Below, in pieces: positions 1 to 9,385 of a stretch of 64,000 bases of DNA. Numbering within the stretch: the first letter of the stretch is position 1; every line of letters begins with the position of its first letter. The DNA comes from Sideroxydans sp. (GTDB taxonomy: Bacteria > Pseudomonadota > Gammaproteobacteria > Burkholderiales > Gallionellaceae), in the NCBI GenBank assembly GCA_028687425.1, contig JAQUAD010000002.1, forward strand, positions 1 to 64,000, written 5' to 3'. The position numbers and the translations under genes are program-made. Under the pieces are notes generated by a model. The model saw only the letters and a program-made list of their open reading frames with translations, made no database searches and had not been told where the DNA came from.

Positions 1-57
1 TGAAAAGCCCTTGGGAATGGCGGTTAAGGGGCGGCGCATCGGGCTGGCGCTATCGTA

Positions 58-63
58 TATAAT
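58..63 (+). promoter_or_regulatory. Putative -10 box (TATAAT) upstream of ccmA
   Basis: TATAAT about 38 nt upstream of the ccmA ATG; no convincing -35. Confidence 0.3.
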
Positions 64-100
64 CCCGCGTTCTTTTAACCGAGCCGAACCAGCGTAATCC

Positions 101-730
101 ATGCAAGCGTCCCCGAAACTGGAAGTGATTGATCTGGCCTGTGAGCGTGGCGACCATCGTCTGTTCAGCGGCCTCAGCTTCACGCTTTCCAGCGGCGAGC
201 TGATGCAGGTGCAGGGCGAGAACGGCAAGGGCAAGACGACATTGCTGCGTGCGCTGTGCGGTTTCGTGCAGCCGGTGGCCGGCGAGGTGCACTGGTGCGG
301 GCGCAACGTAGAGGAATGGGACGAGGATTTCCATGCGCAGACTTGCTACCTCGGCCACCTGAATGCGATCAAGGATGAATTGAGCGCACTGGAGAATCTG
401 CTGCTGACGGCAGGGCTGGCCGGTGTGCAGCTGAGCGAGAAGGCGGCGCTGGATGCATTGCGTCGTATGGGCCTGCGTCGCCGGGAACACCTGCCGGTGC
501 GCGTGTTGTCGCAAGGTCAGCGTCGACGCGTCGCATTGAGCCGATTGCTGGTAGTCGATGCAGCATTGTGGATACTGGATGAGCCCTTGACCGCACTCGA
601 TGTGGGGGCAGTCGACCTCATGCAGGAACTTATCGGAGAACATCTGTCGAACGGCGGCATGACGATATTCACCACGCACCAGCCATTGCAGGTGGCGGGT
701 ATCGAAACGCGGGAGCTGTTGCTGTCATGA
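101..730 (+). CDS. ccmA: Heme exporter ATP-binding protein CcmA
   Basis: ABC ATPase motifs (GENGKGKTTLLR, LSQGQRRRVALSRLL, WILDEPLTALD); first gene of ccm operon. Confidence 0.95.
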   Translation: MQASPKLEVIDLACERGDHRLFSGLSFTLSSGELMQVQGENGKGKTTLLRALCGFVQPVAGEVHWCGRNVEEWDEDFHAQTCYLGHLNAIKDELSALENLLLTAGLAGVQLSEKAALDALRRMGLRRREHLPVRVLSQGQRRRVALSRLLVVDAALWILDEPLTALDVGAVDLMQELIGEHLSNGGMTIFTTHQPLQVAGIETRELLLS

Positions 731-1413
731 CGAGTCGACTCTCTGTGTTCGGTTTGTTGGGTTTGGTGATCCGGCGAGATCTGTTGCTGGCGATGCGTCG
801 CCGGGCAGATGTGCTGACCACGCTGATCTTCTTCGTGATGGTGGTCAGCCTGTTCCCGCTGGGCGTGGGGCCGGAGCCAGACATGTTGCGCAAGATGGCT
901 GGCGGTGTGTTGTGGGTCGCCGCCTTGCTGTCGTCTATGTTGTCATTGCCGCGCATGTTCTCGGCAGATCACATCGACGGCACGCTGGAACAGATGATGC
1001 TGGCCCCGCAGTCGCTGACCGTAATGGTGCTGGGCAAGATCGTCGCACACTGGATGCTGTCCGGTCTGCCGCTGGTGCTGATCGCACCGGTGTTGGCCCT
1101 GCAGTTCGACATGCCGGTGGAAGCGATCGGTGTGCTGATGTTGGCGCTGTTGTTGGGCACACCGGTGCTGAGCATGATCGGCGCTGTCGGCGCGGCGTTG
1201 ACGCTGGGCTTGCGCGGCGGCGGCGTGCTGGTGTCGTTGCTGGTGTTGCCGTTGACCATTCCCGTGCTGATCTTCGGCGCGGGCGCGGTCGAAGCAGTGA
1301 GTAGTGGTATGGACGCAGTATCCAACCTGTCTTTGCTGGGTGCGTTCCTGCTGTTTGCCCTGGTGTTTTCGCCCTTCGTGGCAGCCCAGGCGTTACGGAT
1401 ATCTATGGAGTGA
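727..1413 (+). CDS. ccmB: Heme exporter permease CcmB
   Basis: Multi-TM protein, ATGA overlap with ccmA, operon position. Confidence 0.95.
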   Translation: MTSRLSVFGLLGLVIRRDLLLAMRRRADVLTTLIFFVMVVSLFPLGVGPEPDMLRKMAGGVLWVAALLSSMLSLPRMFSADHIDGTLEQMMLAPQSLTVMVLGKIVAHWMLSGLPLVLIAPVLALQFDMPVEAIGVLMLALLLGTPVLSMIGAVGAALTLGLRGGGVLVSLLVLPLTIPVLIFGAGAVEAVSSGMDAVSNLSLLGAFLLFALVFSPFVAAQALRISME

Positions 1414-1419
1414 TGAAGA

Positions 1420-2157
1420 TTGGCGATCAACTGGTTTAAATATTCCGCACCTTCCACCTTCTATGGTCTGGCAGGCAAACTCATTCCCTGGTTCTCATGG
1501 CCCGCAGCGGCGCTGTTCGCAGTCGGACTGTACATCGGCTTCTTCGTCGCACCGACCGATGCGATACAGAGCGAGGCTTACCGCATCATCTTCATCCATG
1601 TGCCGGCTTCCATCCTGTCCATGTTCCTGTATCTCATCATGGCCGGCTATGCCGCCCTCGGCCTGATCTTCAAGACCCGCCTCTCTGCCATGATGGCCTC
1701 CGCACTGGCACCGACCGGCGCGCTGTTCGCTTTCATCTCGCTGTGGACCGGCGCGCTGTGGGGCAAACCGATGTGGGGTGCATGGTGGGTATGGGATGCT
1801 CGCCTTACCTCGGAACTGATCCTGTTGTTCCTCTATCTCGGTTTCATCGCGTTGCAAGCTTCCATTGAAGACCCGCGCCGCGCAGACAAGGCAAGTGCCT
1901 TGCTCGCCATCGTCGGTTCGGTGAACGTGCCCATCATCTATTACTCCGTGCAGTGGTGGAACACCCTGCATCAGGGCGCGACCATCAAGATGACCGGCAC
2001 CAGCATGCACGTCGCCATGCAGCAATCCATGTTCACCGTGCTGGTCGCCTGCTGGCTCTACGCCATCGCGGTTGGTCTGTCTCGTGTACGCAGCATCATC
2101 CTCGAGCGTGAAGCGAATACGCAGTGGGTGAAAGAATTGAAAGAGGTGCGCGAATGA
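1420..2157 (+). CDS. ccmC: Heme exporter/transfer protein CcmC
   Basis: WGKPMWGAWWVWDARLTSELILLFLYLG tryptophan-rich motif typical of CcmC. Confidence 0.95.
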   Translation: MAINWFKYSAPSTFYGLAGKLIPWFSWPAAALFAVGLYIGFFVAPTDAIQSEAYRIIFIHVPASILSMFLYLIMAGYAALGLIFKTRLSAMMASALAPTGALFAFISLWTGALWGKPMWGAWWVWDARLTSELILLFLYLGFIALQASIEDPRRADKASALLAIVGSVNVPIIYYSVQWWNTLHQGATIKMTGTSMHVAMQQSMFTVLVACWLYAIAVGLSRVRSIILEREANTQWVKELKEVRE

Positions 2158-2315
2158 GCGAATTTTTCTACATGAACGGCTACGCGTTCTACGTATGGGG
2201 TTCTTACGGTGTTGCGCTGCTGGTGTTCCTGGTCGAGGTCGCCATGGTGCGCAACAGAAGGAAGCAGGCCTTGCGCCAATTGCGTTTGATGAACGATGAC
2301 GGAGATGCAGCATGA
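2154..2315 (+). CDS. ccmD: Heme exporter protein CcmD
   Basis: Short single-TM protein MSEFFYMNGYAFYVWGSYGVALL; ATG at 2154 overlaps the ccmC stop (ATGA). Confidence 0.93.
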   Translation: MSEFFYMNGYAFYVWGSYGVALLVFLVEVAMVRNRRKQALRQLRLMNDDGDAA

Positions 2316-2764
2316 CACCCAGACAGAAACGATTGACATGGATTTTGGTGGGCGTCGGCCTGGTGGCGGCTGCAGTCGGTCTGGTGCTGTTCGCATTGAA
2401 GAACAACGTCAGCCTGTATTTCACACCGACCCAGGTCTACAACAAGGAAGCACCGCAAGCGCGCAACTTCCGCATCGGCGGCATGGTGGAAGAGGGCAGT
2501 GTGCAACGTCAGAAGGACGGCCTGACCGTGCACTTTAAGATCACCGACACGACCAATGCCATGGAAGTGGTCTACAAAGGCATCCTGCCCGACCTGTTCA
2601 AGGAAGGTAAAGGCGTGGTCGCACAGGGTAAGCTGAATGCCGATAACGTGTTCGAAGCCGAAGAAGTGCTGGCAAAGCATGATGAGAACTACATGCCGCC
2701 CGAGGCCATGGACGCGATCAACAAAGCCAAGCAGGCCGAAGCAAAAGCCGCAGCCACAAAATAA
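2312..2764 (+). CDS. ccmE: Cytochrome c maturation heme chaperone CcmE
   Basis: Heme-binding HDENY (HxxxY) motif near C-terminus; operon context. Confidence 0.95.
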   Translation: MTPRQKRLTWILVGVGLVAAAVGLVLFALKNNVSLYFTPTQVYNKEAPQARNFRIGGMVEEGSVQRQKDGLTVHFKITDTTNAMEVVYKGILPDLFKEGKGVVAQGKLNADNVFEAEEVLAKHDENYMPPEAMDAINKAKQAEAKAAATK

Positions 2765-2781
2765 TTTAAGAAAGTATCCGT

Positions 2782-4767
2782 ATGATTCCAGAGATCGGTA
2801 ATTTCGCACTCGTCGTTGCACTGTTCATCGCCATCGTTCAGGGGGTGTTGCCCATCTACGGTGCGGCACGCGGCAACGAAGTGCTCATGGGCACGGCCCG
2901 TACTTTGGCGGTGGGACAGATGGTCCTGGTCGGGATCGCCTTCGCATGTCTGACCTGGGCCTTCATCTCCAACGACTTCTCCGTGCTGTATGTCGCGCAG
3001 CACTCCAACTCGCAACTGCCCATCCAGTACCGCATCTCCGCACTGTGGGGCGGCCACGAGGGTTCTCTGTTGCTGTGGGCGTTCATCCTGACGCTGTGGA
3101 TGGTGGCCGTGGCCGCGTTCAGCAAACACCTGCCGCTGGAGATGGTGGCACGTGTGCTGGGCGTGATGGGCCTGGTCTCCGTCGGCTTCCTGCTGTTCAT
3201 GCTGTTCACCTCCGATCCGTTCGACCGTCTGTTGCCCGCTGCACTTGACGGTCGCGACCTCAATCCGCTACTGCAAGATCCCGGTCTGGTGATCCACCCG
3301 CCGATGCTGTACATGGGCTACGTCGGCTTCTCTGTGGCATTCGCCTTTGCGCTGTCCGCCTTGCTGGGCGGCAAGCTGGATTCCACCTGGGCGCGCTGGT
3401 CGCGTCCCTGGACGACTGTGGCCTGGGTATTCATGACATTGGGTATCGCACTGGGAAGCTGGTGGGCATATTACGAACTGGGCTGGGGCGGCTGGTGGTT
3501 CTGGGACCCGGTCGAGAACGCATCCTTCATGCCCTGGCTGGTCGGCACAGCACTGATCCACTCGCTGGCCGTCACCGAGAAACGCGGCGCGTTCAAGAGC
3601 TGGACTGTGCTGCTCGCCATCGCCGCATTCTCGCTGTCGCTGCTGGGTACCTTCCTGGTGCGTTCCGGCGTGCTGACTTCGGTACACGCCTTCGCCACCG
3701 ATCCCAAGCGCGGTATCTTCATTTTGTCTTTCCTGGTCGCAGTCATCGGCGCTTCCCTGATGCTGTTCGCATGGCGCGCGCCGAAGGTCGGACTGGGCGG
3801 CAAGTTCGGCATCATCTCGCGCGAGTCCATGCTGCTGAGCAACAACGTGTTGCTGTCCGTGGCGTCTGCCTCCGTATTCCTCGGCACGCTGTATCCGCTG
3901 TTCATGGACGCACTCGGCTTCGGCAAACTGTCCGTCGGCCCACCGTACTTCAACACCGTGTTCGTGCCGCTGATGGTGCCGCTGGTGATGATGATGGGTC
4001 TGGGCCCGGTCGCACGCTGGAAGCAGACCAGCCTGCCCGACGTGTGGCAGCGCGTGCGCTGGGCATTGGCTGCCAGCATGGTGATCGCCATCCTGTTGCC
4101 GCTGATCATGGGTGAATGGACACCGCTGATCGGTCTGGGCATCCTGCTGGCCGCCTGGGTCATCACCACTTCGCTGATGGATTTGCGCCGCCGCATGGGT
4201 AGCGAAGGCAGCTTCATGCAGCGCCTGAAAGTGCCGTCGCTCAGCTACTACGGCATGCAGTTCGCCCATATCGGTATTGCCGTATTCATCATCGGCGTCA
4301 CCATGGTCAAGGGTTATGAGACCGAGCGCGACGTGCGCATGGATATCGGCGACACGTTGAGCACCGGCGGCTACGTGTTCCGTTTCGACGGCGTGAGCGA
4401 AGAAGAAGGCCCGAATTACATCGCAGCCAAAGGCCGTTTCAGCATCAGCAAAGACGGCAAGCTGGTTACCGTGCTGGAGCCCGAGAAGCGCCAGTACAAC
4501 GCATCCGGCATGCCGATGACGGAAGCGGCCATCCAGACCGGCTTCCTGCGTGACCTGTATGTGTCCATGGGCGAACCCATTCCCAATAGCGAAGCCTGGG
4601 CAGTGCGCATCTACATCAAACCCTTCGTCGACTGGATCTGGGGCGGCTGCCTGTTGATGGCACTGGGCGGCATCCTGGCGATCAGTGACAGGCGTTATCG
4701 TATCCACGCACGTAAAGCGAATGCAGCACCGACTACAAGCAAACCTCTGGAGGAGCAGACAGCATGA
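2782..4767 (+). CDS. ccmF: Heme lyase subunit CcmF
   Basis: 661 aa multi-TM with WGGWWFWDPVENASFMPWL motif. Confidence 0.97.
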   Translation: MIPEIGNFALVVALFIAIVQGVLPIYGAARGNEVLMGTARTLAVGQMVLVGIAFACLTWAFISNDFSVLYVAQHSNSQLPIQYRISALWGGHEGSLLLWAFILTLWMVAVAAFSKHLPLEMVARVLGVMGLVSVGFLLFMLFTSDPFDRLLPAALDGRDLNPLLQDPGLVIHPPMLYMGYVGFSVAFAFALSALLGGKLDSTWARWSRPWTTVAWVFMTLGIALGSWWAYYELGWGGWWFWDPVENASFMPWLVGTALIHSLAVTEKRGAFKSWTVLLAIAAFSLSLLGTFLVRSGVLTSVHAFATDPKRGIFILSFLVAVIGASLMLFAWRAPKVGLGGKFGIISRESMLLSNNVLLSVASASVFLGTLYPLFMDALGFGKLSVGPPYFNTVFVPLMVPLVMMMGLGPVARWKQTSLPDVWQRVRWALAASMVIAILLPLIMGEWTPLIGLGILLAAWVITTSLMDLRRRMGSEGSFMQRLKVPSLSYYGMQFAHIGIAVFIIGVTMVKGYETERDVRMDIGDTLSTGGYVFRFDGVSEEEGPNYIAAKGRFSISKDGKLVTVLEPEKRQYNASGMPMTEAAIQTGFLRDLYVSMGEPIPNSEAWAVRIYIKPFVDWIWGGCLLMALGGILAISDRRYRIHARKANAAPTTSKPLEEQTA

Positions 4768-5291
4768 TGCGTTTCCTGTTACCGCTGGTCATCTTTATCG
4801 TACTGGCCGGCTTCCTGTTCGTCGGCCTCGGCCTCAACCCGCGTGAAGTGCCGTCGCCGCTGATCGACAAACCCGCACCGGCTTTTGTGCTGCCGCAACT
4901 GCATAACGAGAAGAAGACCTTCTCGCCGGAAGACATGAAGGGCAAGGTGTGGCTGCTCAACGTGTGGGCGTCCTGGTGCGTATCCTGCCGCGAAGAACAC
5001 CCCGTGCTGATGGCACTGTCGCAGCAGAACATCGTGCCGATCTACGGCCTCGACTACAAGGACAAACCCGAAGACGGCAAGATGTGGCTGGCACGCGGCG
5101 GCGATCCCTACGTGGCGAGCGCGATGGACCGTGAAGGCCGCATCGGTATCGACTACGGCGTGTACGGCGTACCGGAAACTTACGTCATCGATAAACAAGG
5201 CGTCATCCGCTACAAACAGATCGGCCCGGTCACACCGCAGAATCTGAGCGAAACGATCCTGCCCCTCGTTGCGGAGCTGCAAAAGAAATGA
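4764..5291 (+). CDS. ccmG: Thiol:disulfide interchange protein CcmG/DsbE
   Basis: Thioredoxin fold with WASWCVSCREEHP; GVYGVPETYVID cis-Pro region. Confidence 0.95.
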   Translation: MMRFLLPLVIFIVLAGFLFVGLGLNPREVPSPLIDKPAPAFVLPQLHNEKKTFSPEDMKGKVWLLNVWASWCVSCREEHPVLMALSQQNIVPIYGLDYKDKPEDGKMWLARGGDPYVASAMDREGRIGIDYGVYGVPETYVIDKQGVIRYKQIGPVTPQNLSETILPLVAELQKK

Positions 5292-5749
5292 AGAAACTAC
5301 TGATCCTGCTGTTCTGTCTGCTACCCGTGTTCGCCCATGCAGGTGAAGCACAAGACCTGGCCAAAGACCCCGTACTGGAAAAACGCATGATCGGCCTCGC
5401 CGAGAAACTGCGTTGTCTGGTGTGTCAGAACGAATCGCTGGCCAGCTCGCACGCCGAACTGGCGGAAGACCTGCGCCGCGAAGTGCGAGAACTGATGCAA
5501 AAAGGCATGAGCGATCAGGAGATCATGGACTATCTGGTCGCCCGCTATGGCGATTTCGTGTTGTACCAACCGCCAGTGAAGAGCTACACCATGCTGCTCT
5601 GGTTCGGGCCGTTCGCACTGCTGCTCGTCGCCGGTCTGGGCCTGGTCGTGCAGTTGCGCAAGCGCCGTGAGACCGTGCCCGAGGCAGAACTGACACCCGA
5701 GGCGCATCAGCGCGCTGCCGCCCTCCTTAACGAAGAAGACAAATCATGA
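5288..5749 (+). CDS. ccmH: Cytochrome c-type biogenesis protein CcmH
   Basis: LRCLVCQNESLASS (CxxC) motif and C-terminal TM. Confidence 0.95.
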   Translation: MKKLLILLFCLLPVFAHAGEAQDLAKDPVLEKRMIGLAEKLRCLVCQNESLASSHAELAEDLRREVRELMQKGMSDQEIMDYLVARYGDFVLYQPPVKSYTMLLWFGPFALLLVAGLGLVVQLRKRRETVPEAELTPEAHQRAAALLNEEDKS

Positions 5750-7038
5750 CCCTGTTCTGGATTCTCTGTGTGGCGTTGATCGCCATCGCCATCGTATTCA
5801 TCGTCTACCCGCTGTGGCGCGGTGCACCCAAGAGCAACGTCGTGGCACGCGATGCAGCCAACCTCGAAATCCTGCGCGACCAGATCGCCGAGATGGACAA
5901 CGACCTGAAGAACGGACTGCTCACGCCCGAATTGCATGAGCAAGGCAAACGCGAACTGGAAGCGCGCGTGCTGGAAGAAGTCGGCCAGGTTGAAGCGGAA
6001 GTTGCACCGGCCGGCCGTCCCGGCAAAGTGCTGGCCATCGTGCTGGCCGCGCTGTTGCCGGTCATGTCGTTCGGCGTCTACTTCATCGTCGGCGAGCCCA
6101 ATGCCATGCGCAAGGGAGATTCCGACACCATGTCCCAGGCCAATCCGCATTCCGGCATGGAAGGCATGGGCGGAACGATGCGCACAGAGAATGGCATCCG
6201 CGAACTGGAGAAGCGCGTAGCAGCCAACGATCAGGATGGCGAAGCCCTGGTGATGCTGGCACGCAGCTATATGGATGCAGAGCGCTTTGCGGAATCTGCC
6301 AAGGTCTACGCCAAGCTGGTCAAGCTGATCCCGGACGAAGCCTGGGTATGGGCCGACTACGCCGACGCGCAAGCCATGGCCATCGGCCAGACGCTGCGCG
6401 GCAAGCCGACCGAGTTCATCAACAAGGCGCTCAAGCTCGACCCGAACAACATGAAAGCGCTGGCACTGGCCGGTTCCGCCGCCATGGAACGCGGTGATTT
6501 CGCTGCCGCCATCAAGCACTGGGAAAAGCTGCTGGCACAACTGCCGCCCAACAGCGAAGATGCGATGGCGATCCAGGGCGGACTGAAGGAAGCACGCCAA
6601 TTGATGGCCCACATGAAGAGCGGCGGCAAGACACCACCCATGCTGGAACAGATCGCACCGCCTCAGGAAATGGCGAGCGCGGCCGCACCGGGCAAGGAAC
6701 GCATCACCGGTCGCGTCACGCTCGATCCGAAACTGAAGGGCAAATACAGCCCGGACGACACCCTGTTCGTGCTGGCCCGTGCTGCCCAAGGTCCGAAGAT
6801 GCCGCTCGCCATCATGCGCATGCAAGTGAGCGACCTGCCGCTGGACTTCGAACTGGATGACAGCATGGCCATGGCACCGCAGATGAAGCTCTCCAACTTC
6901 GACGAAGTCGTGGTGGTCGGCCGCATCTCCAAGTCAGGTACTGCGATGCCGCAGGCCGGCGATGCGGAAGGCTTCAGTATCACCGTCAAGCCGGGTACCA
7001 AGGGTGTGAAGTTCAAGATCGACCACATCGTCGAATAA
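5746..7038 (+). CDS. ccmI: Cytochrome c maturation TPR protein CcmI
   Basis: N-terminal TMs followed by TPR region; ATGA overlap with ccmH. Confidence 0.93.
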   Translation: MTLFWILCVALIAIAIVFIVYPLWRGAPKSNVVARDAANLEILRDQIAEMDNDLKNGLLTPELHEQGKRELEARVLEEVGQVEAEVAPAGRPGKVLAIVLAALLPVMSFGVYFIVGEPNAMRKGDSDTMSQANPHSGMEGMGGTMRTENGIRELEKRVAANDQDGEALVMLARSYMDAERFAESAKVYAKLVKLIPDEAWVWADYADAQAMAIGQTLRGKPTEFINKALKLDPNNMKALALAGSAAMERGDFAAAIKHWEKLLAQLPPNSEDAMAIQGGLKEARQLMAHMKSGGKTPPMLEQIAPPQEMASAAAPGKERITGRVTLDPKLKGKYSPDDTLFVLARAAQGPKMPLAIMRMQVSDLPLDFELDDSMAMAPQMKLSNFDEVVVVGRISKSGTAMPQAGDAEGFSITVKPGTKGVKFKIDHIVE

Positions 7039-7059
7039 CTTGTACCTCGCAACGCAAAC

Positions 7060-7092
7060 AAAGCCGCACCGGAAGATCGGTGCGGCTTTTTT
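7060..7092 (+). terminator. Rho-independent terminator of ccm operon
   Basis: AAGCCGCACCG-gaagat-CGGTGCGGCTT followed by TTTTTT. Confidence 0.92.
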
Positions 7093-7097
7093 ATTCG

Positions 7098-7257
7098 TAG
7101 GTTGGGTGGAGCGCAGCGATACCCAACAATGACAAGCTATGGGTATCGCGTTGCTTCACCCATCCGAGTGATCGTAGGGCGCAATAACCAACGGGCATTG
7201 CGCCGTATGGTCGGCACAAAACATCCGGTGCAATGCACTACGTTTATTGCACCCGAC
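7098..7257. repeat. Composite intergenic palindromic repeat cluster (left of lipocalin gene)
   Basis: GGTTGGGTGGAGCGCAGCGATACCCAAC...GGGTATCGCGTTGCTTCACCC, then GTAGGGCGCAATAACCAACGGGCATTGCGCCGTATG, then GGTGCAATGCACTACGTTTATTGCACC. Confidence 0.8.
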
Positions 7258-7292
7258 AAAGGCCAATTCGTTGGCGGAAAAAGGAGCGTGAC

Positions 7293-7886
7293 ATGAGATC
7301 GAATCTGATTGCAGCTTGCCTGACCGCTGTCATGGTGCTGTGGCAATCGACCGCCACCGCACAACCGTTGCAGACCGTCCCCGAGGTCGACCTGCAACGC
7401 TACCTCGGCAAGTGGTACGAGATCGCCAGCATCCCGCAATTTTTCCAGCGGCAATGCGTGGGCGATGCCATGGCTGAATACGCGCAGGCCGGAGCCGACA
7501 TCGCCGTCACCAACAGTTGCCGCACAGCAAATGGCGAACGTTCGGTGGCACACGGGCAGGCGAGGGTGGTCGATGAGGAAAGTCGCGCCAAACTCGAAGT
7601 GACCTTCGTCAAACTGTTCGGCTGGCTCTACCTGCTTGGCGGGGACTACTGGGTGATCGACCTCGCGCCGGATTATCGCTACGCCGTGGTCGGCCATCCC
7701 GACCGCGACTACGCATGGATATTGTCCCGGCAGCCCTCGCTAGCTATGCCGGACTTGGTCGGCATCGAACAGCGATTGCGCGAGAACGGCTACGACAGTT
7801 GCGCCTTGATCACCACAATCCAGACCGGCGGTCTGTCAGAGAAGATGCCTTTATGTAAGGCAGTCGGAAATCGGAAGGCGCAATAA
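7293..7886 (+). CDS. Lipocalin family protein (Blc-like)
   Basis: Signal peptide; DLQRYLGKWYEIASIPQFFQRQCV lipocalin GxW motif; ATG at 7293. Confidence 0.88.
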   Translation: MRSNLIAACLTAVMVLWQSTATAQPLQTVPEVDLQRYLGKWYEIASIPQFFQRQCVGDAMAEYAQAGADIAVTNSCRTANGERSVAHGQARVVDEESRAKLEVTFVKLFGWLYLLGGDYWVIDLAPDYRYAVVGHPDRDYAWILSRQPSLAMPDLVGIEQRLRENGYDSCALITTIQTGGLSEKMPLCKAVGNRKAQ

Positions 7887-7902
7887 GCGCTTCTGAAAAA
7901 GG

Positions 7903-7986
7903 CAGGGCGCAATACCGAAGAGCATTGCGCCGCTAGGGGGAACTCAAAAATCCGGTGCAATGCACTGCGTTTATTGCACCCTACGC
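7903..7986. repeat. Composite intergenic palindromic repeat (right of lipocalin gene)
   Basis: GCAGGGCGCAATACCGAAGAGCATTGCGCCG plus GGTGCAATGCACTGCGTTTATTGCACC, same order as 7171-7257. Confidence 0.8.
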
Positions 7987-7989
7987 GGG

Positions 7990-9177
7990 CTATTTATTAT
8001 TGATGTAGTTATTCGTTAGGTTTTGCTTGAAAAACTCAATAAGAAATTTATCTCCGTGCTGATCGTAGGCAACTAAAGAATACTTGTCAGTGTGATCCCA
8101 CACCCTCAAAAAGGCTTCACGCATATTTTCACTTAACACAACAGACCGCTGTTTGCTGGGCAACGGAAAAGTCATGAGTGATTCTGTATCGGAGTTATTA
8201 AATCGGAAATGTAGATCGCTAGGACAAGTATAAAATTCGCTTGTATTAGTCGATGTTCGCGGATTACAAAACAAGTATCCCGCAGGTAACGATATGGTTA
8301 TGCTTCCAACTTGAGCAGTCCCGATTTCGTAACCTAAATGAATTGTTGCTCCGCCATCTTTTGAGCGAATTTCAGAGGAAATTATACTTGCGCCATTATC
8401 ACTGCTTGGTTTGATCTTAGCCAATTCCTCGATGCGCTTCTTTGCGGAAGCACTACCCTGTGCCGCAGCCTGCTTGTACCACTTCAATGCCTCGGCATAA
8501 TTTTGCTGCACTCCGATTGGGAAGTCATACATCATTCCAACGTACTCTTGCGCAAAAGTTAACCCATGCTCAGCAGACTTGAGGTACCACCGCAAAGCTT
8601 CTTTATAGTCTTTGGAAACACCATGTCCTTGTTCATACATTCGGCCAATGTTGAACTGCGCCCAAGCAACACCTTGCTCCATACTGAATTTATTCTGAGT
8701 AGTCTCTTGCTCAACAGCTTTCCGAAACCACCTCATAGCCTCTGCATAATCTTTTGCTACCCCAACGCTGCCGTCACCGTACATAAGCCCAATATTGGTC
8801 ATTGCCCATGCACTGCCTTTGCTGGCAGCTGTTTGATACCACCGCAATGCTTCTGAATAATCCGTTTTTACGCTATAGCCATAAAAGTACATCACACCAA
8901 TGTTTGCTTGTGCTTCAGCATCTCCCTGCTCAGCAGCTGACCAATACCACTGCATTGCTTTTGCGTAGTTCTTTTTTGCGCCATAGCCGTTAAGGTACAT
9001 CGTCCCGATGCAATTCTGTGCTCTCGCATCGCCTTTATCAGCTAGTAGCTTCCACTCTTTCATTGCTGCAGGGTAATTTTGTATTTGATATGCGGCTATT
9101 CCATCATCAAATCCGGCATAAGCATGTGTCATGCAAATCAGCAATAGACTTCCAACAAGCAACCTGTGTATTTTCAT
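7990..9177 (-). CDS. Sel1-like repeat (SLR/TPR) protein
   Basis: Repeated A..NIG.MY..G.GV..DY.EA..WY..AA.QG units; signal peptide. Confidence 0.88.
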   Translation of the reverse strand: MKIHRLLVGSLLLICMTHAYAGFDDGIAAYQIQNYPAAMKEWKLLADKGDARAQNCIGTMYLNGYGAKKNYAKAMQWYWSAAEQGDAEAQANIGVMYFYGYSVKTDYSEALRWYQTAASKGSAWAMTNIGLMYGDGSVGVAKDYAEAMRWFRKAVEQETTQNKFSMEQGVAWAQFNIGRMYEQGHGVSKDYKEALRWYLKSAEHGLTFAQEYVGMMYDFPIGVQQNYAEALKWYKQAAAQGSASAKKRIEELAKIKPSSDNGASIISSEIRSKDGGATIHLGYEIGTAQVGSITISLPAGYLFCNPRTSTNTSEFYTCPSDLHFRFNNSDTESLMTFPLPSKQRSVVLSENMREAFLRVWDHTDKYSLVAYDQHGDKFLIEFFKQNLTNNYINNK

Positions 9178-9344
9178 GCTTTGATTTCCTGTTTTTAGAT
9201 ACGAATAGTTTGCAGCAGGAGGAACAATCTAGGCTTTCATATTCCAGAAACGGGATCAGCATCGACCTATGTTTGCAACCGCATCTCAATTTCGAGGTTC
9301 GCATCCTAGCTTGCCCCACTTCGCAGCGGCAACCAGAAATTTGG

Positions 9345-9370
9345 CCTATATATTTTCCGAAATATATAGG
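9345..9370. repeat. Perfect AT-rich inverted repeat upstream of SLR gene
   Basis: CCTATATATTT-TCCG-AAATATATAGG (11-bp perfect arms). Confidence 0.8.
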
Positions 9371-9385
9371 CTGGCGCAGAGGACG

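Noticed and set aside
3268-4707. 479-aa minus ORF
   Set aside because: Antisense to ccmF; no recognisable domain, composition of a shadow frame.
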